Positions 23,682 through 29,499 of a DNA stretch of 29,499 nucleotides are shown here, piece after piece (position 1 is the first letter of the stretch; each line of letters begins with the position of its first letter). This stretch comes from JACPSX01 sp035288405 [NCBI: bacterium] (GTDB lineage Bacteria > JACPSX01). The stretch covers positions 1-29,499 of the forward strand of contig DATEAK010000322.1 of the NCBI GenBank assembly GCA_035288405.1, read 5' to 3'. The position numbers and the translations under genes are program-made. The notes below the pieces were generated by a model. It did not search any database. It saw nothing but the letters and a program-made list of their open reading frames with translations, and was not told the DNA's origin.

Positions 23682-24139
23682 TTCGTTGATCCTTCAGCAG
23701 CCAGGCTGCGAGGACAAAACCCAACCCCTATCTGGATCAATGTTATAGAATTCACTGGGAGAAATCAACGTGCGGCAGGAATATAGCAGATGCGGAGGAG
23801 GAATCCCATCTTTCAACTCCCTGAGATCCCCCTCCGCATCATGGCTGGCATGAAGGACAAAGATCGGATCGTTACACCCCGGGAATTAACCTTTCAAAGA
23901 GAAGGCAAAGGCCCTGCTGTTCTGGCGCGGCACCGGAAACCTGATCCTCATTCAGCTGCCCCACCATCACCAGGGTACCCCGCCTGAACGGCCAGCGGTC
24001 GGCCCAGATAGGCTGCCTTTTCTTCCGGGTGTTTGGAAGCCCCAAAATGCCTGTCATTGGCCCCCCGTTTCTGCATCCCATTCTTCAGAACAGCCCGGAA
24101 CGGGAAACACAGGGGAGCCCTCCCCAACGGGAACGCAGA
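23682..24139. other. 458-bp gap with no clear gene
   Basis: This is the only gene-free stretch over 300 bp. On the minus strand a -35-like TTGATT (23768-23763) and a -10-like TATAAC (23747-23742) are 15 bp apart and may start the TrmN6 operon. A hairpin GGGGAG/CTCCCC (24112-24125) follows the HU stop but lacks a T-run. A 42-codon minus-strand frame (24076-23948, beginning MQKRGANDRHFGAS) reads like protein, but has a poor ribosome site and no recognised family. I see no RNA gene. Confidence 0.4.
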
Positions 24140-24427
24140 CTACTTCTTGCCGAGAACTGCGTCCTTCATTGCCTTGGCAATACGGAACCGGAGCACGCGC
24201 TTGGCCGGGATCTTGATCGCTTGGCCGGTCTGGGGATTACGCCCCATACGCGCCTTACGGTTGGCCAGAACCAGCTTCCCAAACCCAGGGAGGACAAAAC
24301 CGTTCTTCGCCTCCTTGGCAGCCAGGGTCTGCAAGGTGTCGAGGATTCCCGCCGCCTGCTTCTTGGTTAGATCAGCCTTCTTGGCCAAGTGGTCCACAAC
24401 CTGGGCCTTGGTCAACATCTTTCCCAT
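24140..24427 (-). CDS. hup: HU family DNA-binding protein
   Basis: A 95-residue nucleoid protein of the HU/IHF family. The N-terminal helices (KAQVVDHLAKKADLTKKQAAGILDTL) are followed by LPGFGKLVLANRKARMGRNPQTG, the classic HU strand pair and the start of the DNA-embracing arm with RNPQTG and the intercalating proline, then AKRVLRFRIAKAMKDAV. It binds and bends DNA as a dimer. ATG 24427 has a strong AAAGGAGGGA site. A consensus extended -10 promoter lies about 75 bp upstream, matching high expression. The very lysine-rich sequence is normal for HU. Confidence 0.96.
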   Translation of the reverse strand: MGKMLTKAQVVDHLAKKADLTKKQAAGILDTLQTLAAKEAKNGFVLPGFGKLVLANRKARMGRNPQTGQAIKIPAKRVLRFRIAKAMKDAVLGKK

Positions 24428-24499
24428 AGGCTTCCCTCCTTTGCCGACATGTAGATTTCAACGCTCCTCCTCGCGGCCTCCATGGCCGAGGATCGGGCA

Positions 24500-24508
24500 A
24501 TTATAGCA
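24500..24508 (-). promoter_or_regulatory. Extended -10 promoter of the HU gene
   Basis: On the minus strand TGCTATAAT (24508-24500) is a perfect extended -10 element. No good -35 is seen, as is usual with extended -10 promoters. The leader to ATG 24427 is about 67 nt. Confidence 0.65.
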
Positions 24509-24552
24509 GAGAAAGAAAGAATGAAAAGAGGATTCGTGAGATGAATTGAGGC

Positions 24553-24948
24553 TCAGCTCCCCTCTCTGGAGAGCTGGATCAACTCAATTTCGTAGCCGTT
24601 TGGATCTTCAAGGAAGGCGATCTCCGATCCCCCAAACCTCATGGGCCCGGGTTCCCGAGTGATTTTCGCCCCCTTGGCCCGCAGTTCCTCACAGGTTTTA
24701 TAAATATCCTCAACTCCCAGAGCAATGTGTCCAAACGCGTCACCATGATCGTATTGGTGGGTATCCCAGTTATAAGTCAGCTCCAAGACGCTTTGTTGTT
24801 CAACCGGCCCGTAGCCCACAAAGGCTAGAGTAAACCTGCCCGAATCGTAGTCTTTCTTACGCAAAATTTTCATCCCCAAAACGTCGCAGTAAAATTTGAG
24901 AGACTCTTCGAGATCGTTGACGCGGATCATCGTGTGAAGGAAACGCAT
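24553..24948 (-). CDS. gloA: Glyoxalase I (lactoylglutathione lyase)
   Basis: A 131-residue enzyme that isomerises the glutathione hemithioacetal of methylglyoxal to S-lactoylglutathione. All four metal ligands of the E. coli-type (Ni) enzyme are at the same positions: His5, Glu56, His74 and Glu122. The short length and these ligands favour the nickel class. The segments RVNDLEESLKFY and FLEDPNGYEIELIQ are family hallmarks. ATG 24948 follows AAGGAGGA. It lies between atpC and HU on the same strand, 107 bp after atpC, and may be read through from the atp operon. Confidence 0.95.
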   Translation of the reverse strand: MRFLHTMIRVNDLEESLKFYCDVLGMKILRKKDYDSGRFTLAFVGYGPVEQQSVLELTYNWDTHQYDHGDAFGHIALGVEDIYKTCEELRAKGAKITREPGPMRFGGSEIAFLEDPNGYEIELIQLSREGS

Positions 24949-25024
24949 GGGACTCCTCCTTGCCGATGGACTACAACCCATTCTTGTCCGGAACGCCAGC
25001 CAACTCCCTAAAGCAGACAGGGCG

Positions 25025-25070
25025 AAAAAATCAGGAAAGCTTCTTTATCTTTTTCTTAACCTTGAAGCTT
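25025..25070 (-). terminator. Weak terminator candidate after atpC
   Basis: On the minus strand AAGCTTC (25070-25064) and GAAGCTT (25043-25037) can pair, overlapping the atpC stop, and a T6 run (25030-25025) follows 6 bp later. The stem is only 7 bp with a 20-nt AT-rich loop, so termination may be inefficient. Confidence 0.25.
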
Positions 25071-25469
25071 CTTGCTGGCCACCTGAAGGCGGACTAAGGC
25101 TTTCTGGAGAGAGGCCTGGGCCCGTTCGAAGTCGACGTTCTCTTCTGTCCCAGCCAGCAGCTTCTCAGCCCGCCGGCGGGCCGCCTCGGCTCGTTCCTTG
25201 TCAATCTCTTCGGCCTTCTCGGCGATCTCGGCCAGGATCGTGACCGACTCGGGCTCCACCTCGGAGTAACCCCAGGCGATGGAAAGATAGTGGCGCTCAC
25301 TCCCTTTGCGGTAGCAGACCTCGCCGATCCCCAGAGAAGAAAGAAATGGCGTATGGCCGGGTAGGACGCCGAACTCGCCCAAAGTTCCGGGAGCCGTCAC
25401 TTCATCCACCTGTTCTTCAACCACCAGCCGCTCTGGTGTGACAATTTGCAGGAGTATTGTCTCTGCCAT
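25056..25469 (-). CDS. atpC: F-type ATP synthase epsilon subunit
   Basis: A 137-residue F1 subunit that couples rotor and catalytic head and can inhibit ATP hydrolysis. The N-terminal beta-barrel reads LQIVTPERLVVEEQVDEV, then APGTLGEFGVLPGHTPFLSSL, the most conserved epsilon stretch. The C-terminal helical hairpin (about residues 88-137) is rich in Glu, Ala and Arg. It is the last gene of the operon, but unlike the others it is 167 bp from its upstream neighbour because of the palindromic element. Its ATG 25469 and ribosome site (AGGGCGG) lie just beyond that element's edge. Confidence 0.95.
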   Translation of the reverse strand: MAETILLQIVTPERLVVEEQVDEVTAPGTLGEFGVLPGHTPFLSSLGIGEVCYRKGSERHYLSIAWGYSEVEPESVTILAEIAEKAEEIDKERAEAARRRAEKLLAGTEENVDFERAQASLQKALVRLQVASKKLQG

Positions 25470-25481
25470 GATCCGCCCTAG

Positions 25482-25607
25482 CAGGCTGCTGAAAAACGCC
25501 CGTCTGCGTTGTTGACTGCGTCACTCGTCGCTGCAGCGTACCTTATCACGTACGCTTCTCTCCTCGCTCCTTGCCGCCTAGCATCCGGGACATTTTTGAG
25601 CAGCCTG
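25482..25607. repeat. 126-bp palindromic MITE/REP-like element between atpD and atpC
   Basis: The ends are 15-bp inverted repeats with one mismatch: CAGGCTGCTGAAAAA (25482-25496), and TTTTTGAGCAGCCTG (25593-25607), whose complement is CAGGCTGCTCAAAAA. At the centre AGCGTAC and GTACGCT pair around an 8-bp loop, and the arms between are partly complementary, so the whole element can fold into one long imperfect hairpin. It encodes no protein. Size and shape fit a miniature inverted-repeat element or a palindromic intergenic repeat. No convincing target-site duplication is seen. The end and core motifs resemble repeats I recall as abundant in deltaproteobacterial genomes. Confidence 0.85.
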
Positions 25608-25636
25608 AAATCCACAGAGGACTTTTTCATATTCCC

Positions 25637-27945
<2,309 letters not shown>

Positions 27946-29499
27946 TTATGCTGGCCTTCCCGTCGCCTCGGCCTTGGGAGCGATTCCTTCCTGGGCCAAG
28001 AACTGTTCTTTGAATTCCGTGATGGCCTGACGCAACTTCTCTTCCAGTGCTGCGTCGATCTCCTTTTTTTCCATGATTTCTCGGCCCAACTGGGGGTAGC
28101 GGTTGTCCATGAAAGCGAAAAACTCCTTTTCAAATTTTCGGCAGGCCTCCGCCGGAACTTCGTCCAGATACCCGTTTACCCCCATATGGAGCATCATGAT
28201 CTGCTTTTCCACCGGCAAGGGTTCGTACTGACCCTGCTTGAGGATTTCAACCATCCTTTGGCCCCGGGCCAGCTGGGCCTGGGTCGCCGGGTCAAGCTCG
28301 CTGCTGAACTGTGCAAAGGCGGCCATCTCCCGGTACTGGGCCAGGTCCAAACGCAGGCTCCCCGCCACCTTTTTCATGGCTTTGATTTGGGCTGCTCCTC
28401 CCACACGGGAAACCGAGAGCCCCACGTTGACCGCCGGACGCACGCCCGCGTAAAACAGATCCCCTTCCAGATAAATTTGCCCGTCCGTGATGGAGATAAC
28501 ATTGGTGGGGATGTAGGCGGATACGTCGCCGGCCTGGGTCTCGATAATCGGCAGTGCCGTTAAGGATCCCCCACCCAGCTTATCACTGAGCTTGGCGGCC
28601 CGCTCCAAGAGACGGGAATGCAGGTAGAAGACGTCCCCCGGATAGGCTTCCCGTCCCGGAGGCCTGCGCAGCAAGAGAGAGAGCTGGCGGTAGGAGGCGG
28701 CCTGCTTGGAGAGGTCATCGTAGATGACCAGGGCATGGCGGCCGGTGTCCCGGAAGTATTCCCCCATGGCACAGCCTGCGTAGGGAGCAATGTACTGCAA
28801 CGGGGCTGAGTCACTGGCTGTGGCGGCCACTATGATAGTATATTCCATGGCTCCATTTTCTTCCAGAGCCTTCACAACGCGGGCGACCGTGGAGCGCTTT
28901 TGCCCCGTCGCTACATAAATACAAAAAACATCCTTCCCTTTCTGGTTAATAATTGCATCGATGACAATCGCCGTTTTCCCCGTTTGTCGGTCCCCGATGA
29001 TGAGCTCTCTTTGCCCCCGACCGATGGGAATCATGGAGTCGATGGCTTTGATTCCGGTCTGCAGTGGTTCGCTGACGGGTTGGCGATCAACCACGCCAGG
29101 GGCCAGGCGTTCGATGGGACTGGTCTGCTTCGCGTTGATCGGTCCTTTGCCATCCAGGGGTTGCCCTAGGGGGTCGACCACGCGGCCGACAAGCGCCTCG
29201 CCCACGGGAACCTCCACAATGCGCCCCGTCCTGCGCACCTCGTCGCCTTCCTTGATCAGACGGTCATCTCCCAGTAGAACACACCCCACGTTATCCTCTT
29301 CCAGGTTGAAGGCGATCCCGAACACATCCCCCGGGAAGCGCAGAAGCTCACCGTACATGGCCTTCTCGACCCCGTAGACGCGGGCAATCCCGTCTCCCAC
29401 GGCGATGACGGTACCCGTCTCACTGAGCTCTACGGTCTTCTCAAAACCTCGAATCTGGTTCTTTATGATTTCGCTGATCTCTTCGGCGCGAATTTCCAT
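27946..29499 (-). CDS. atpA: F-type ATP synthase alpha subunit
   Basis: The 517-residue non-catalytic nucleotide-binding subunit of F1. It begins [16 protein letters not shown], has the P-loop GDRQTGKT at residues 169-176, and the VSRVGG arginine-finger region ([10 protein letters not shown]) that completes the catalytic site of beta. The initiator ATG is formed by the last three bases of the window, so the gene is complete but its ribosome site is outside. It is slightly longer than usual (502-513), through a C-terminal tail after FLAQEGIAP. The delta subunit and Fo genes presumably lie beyond the window, as is usual for bacterial atp operons. Confidence 0.98.
   Translation of the reverse strand: MEIRAEEISEIIKNQIRGFEKTVELSETGTVIAVGDGIARVYGVEKAMYGELLRFPGDVFGIAFNLEEDNVGCVLLGDDRLIKEGDEVRRTGRIVEVPVGEALVGRVVDPLGQPLDGKGPINAKQTSPIERLAPGVVDRQPVSEPLQTGIKAIDSMIPIGRGQRELIIGDRQTGKTAIVIDAIINQKGKDVFCIYVATGQKRSTVARVVKALEENGAMEYTIIVAATASDSAPLQYIAPYAGCAMGEYFRDTGRHALVIYDDLSKQAASYRQLSLLLRRPPGREAYPGDVFYLHSRLLERAAKLSDKLGGGSLTALPIIETQAGDVSAYIPTNVISITDGQIYLEGDLFYAGVRPAVNVGLSVSRVGGAAQIKAMKKVAGSLRLDLAQYREMAAFAQFSSELDPATQAQLARGQRMVEILKQGQYEPLPVEKQIMMLHMGVNGYLDEVPAEACRKFEKEFFAFMDNRYPQLGREIMEKKEIDAALEEKLRQAITEFKEQFLAQEGIAPKAEATGRPA

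Noticed and set aside
25482-25607. Rho-independent terminator interpretation of the atpD-atpC palindrome
   Set aside because: The inverted ends contain T/A runs, but the structure is 126 bp long with inverted terminal sequences and a separate core, and atpC beyond it would lose expression; a repeat element explains it better.

Overview
The window is a gene-dense stretch of about 29.5 kb of bacterial chromosome, with GC judged by eye in the mid to high 50s percent. It holds about 26 protein genes, one tRNA and several short repeats, and no phage or insertion-sequence transposase genes. The gene mix suggests a Gram-negative bacterium of the former Deltaproteobacteria (Desulfobacterota, for example a Syntrophobacteria-like lineage). 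It includes a class I adenylate cyclase, a bacterial deoxyhypusine synthase-like gene, a split glutamine-dependent NAD synthetase, a long-type acyl-CoA dehydrogenase beside a thiolase, and a palindromic intergenic repeat of a type I associate with such genomes. That placement is inference from gene content, not a computed phylogeny.

Layout. Positions 1-2441 hold a fatty-acid oxidation pair (truncated thiolase, acyl-CoA dehydrogenase), facing a TauE/SafE exporter on the minus strand. Positions 3417-6118 hold a plus-strand run: a 4,5-dihydroxyphthalate decarboxylase-like protein, endonuclease III and proline dehydrogenase, facing an SDR oxidoreductase. Positions 7074-9591 hold a tight pair, the deoxyhypusine synthase-like gene and threonine synthase, facing a long RNase E/G. 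An Rrf2 regulator is divergent from RNase E/G. A probably acquired, GC-richer segment follows (12371-13800) with a secreted amidohydrolase-like protein and a decayed gene tail, then moaA and tRNA-Arg(CCG).

Positions 15224-20157 form a second plus-strand run: class I adenylate cyclase, an unknown 123-residue protein, homoserine kinase, YjbQ and a TPR protein. It faces a minus-strand operon (20166-23681): TrmN6-like methyltransferase, NAD-synthetase glutaminase, NAD synthetase, a lone HicB-like protein and RsmI. HU and glyoxalase I lie beyond. The window ends with the F1 part of an ATP synthase operon (atpA-atpG-atpD-atpC, minus strand), in which a 126-bp palindromic element separates atpD from atpC.

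Most of this is core metabolism: two separate threonine-pathway genes, NAD synthesis, molybdenum cofactor, translation-related RNA modification and ATP synthesis. The points most worth a second look are the deoxyhypusine synthase-like/thrC pair, the palindromic element inside the atp operon, three convergent gene pairs whose stop codons overlap by exactly 4 nt, the GCTGA heptad repeat beside the lone HicB gene, the amidohydrolase island, and a perfect palindrome upstream of the adenylate cyclase.
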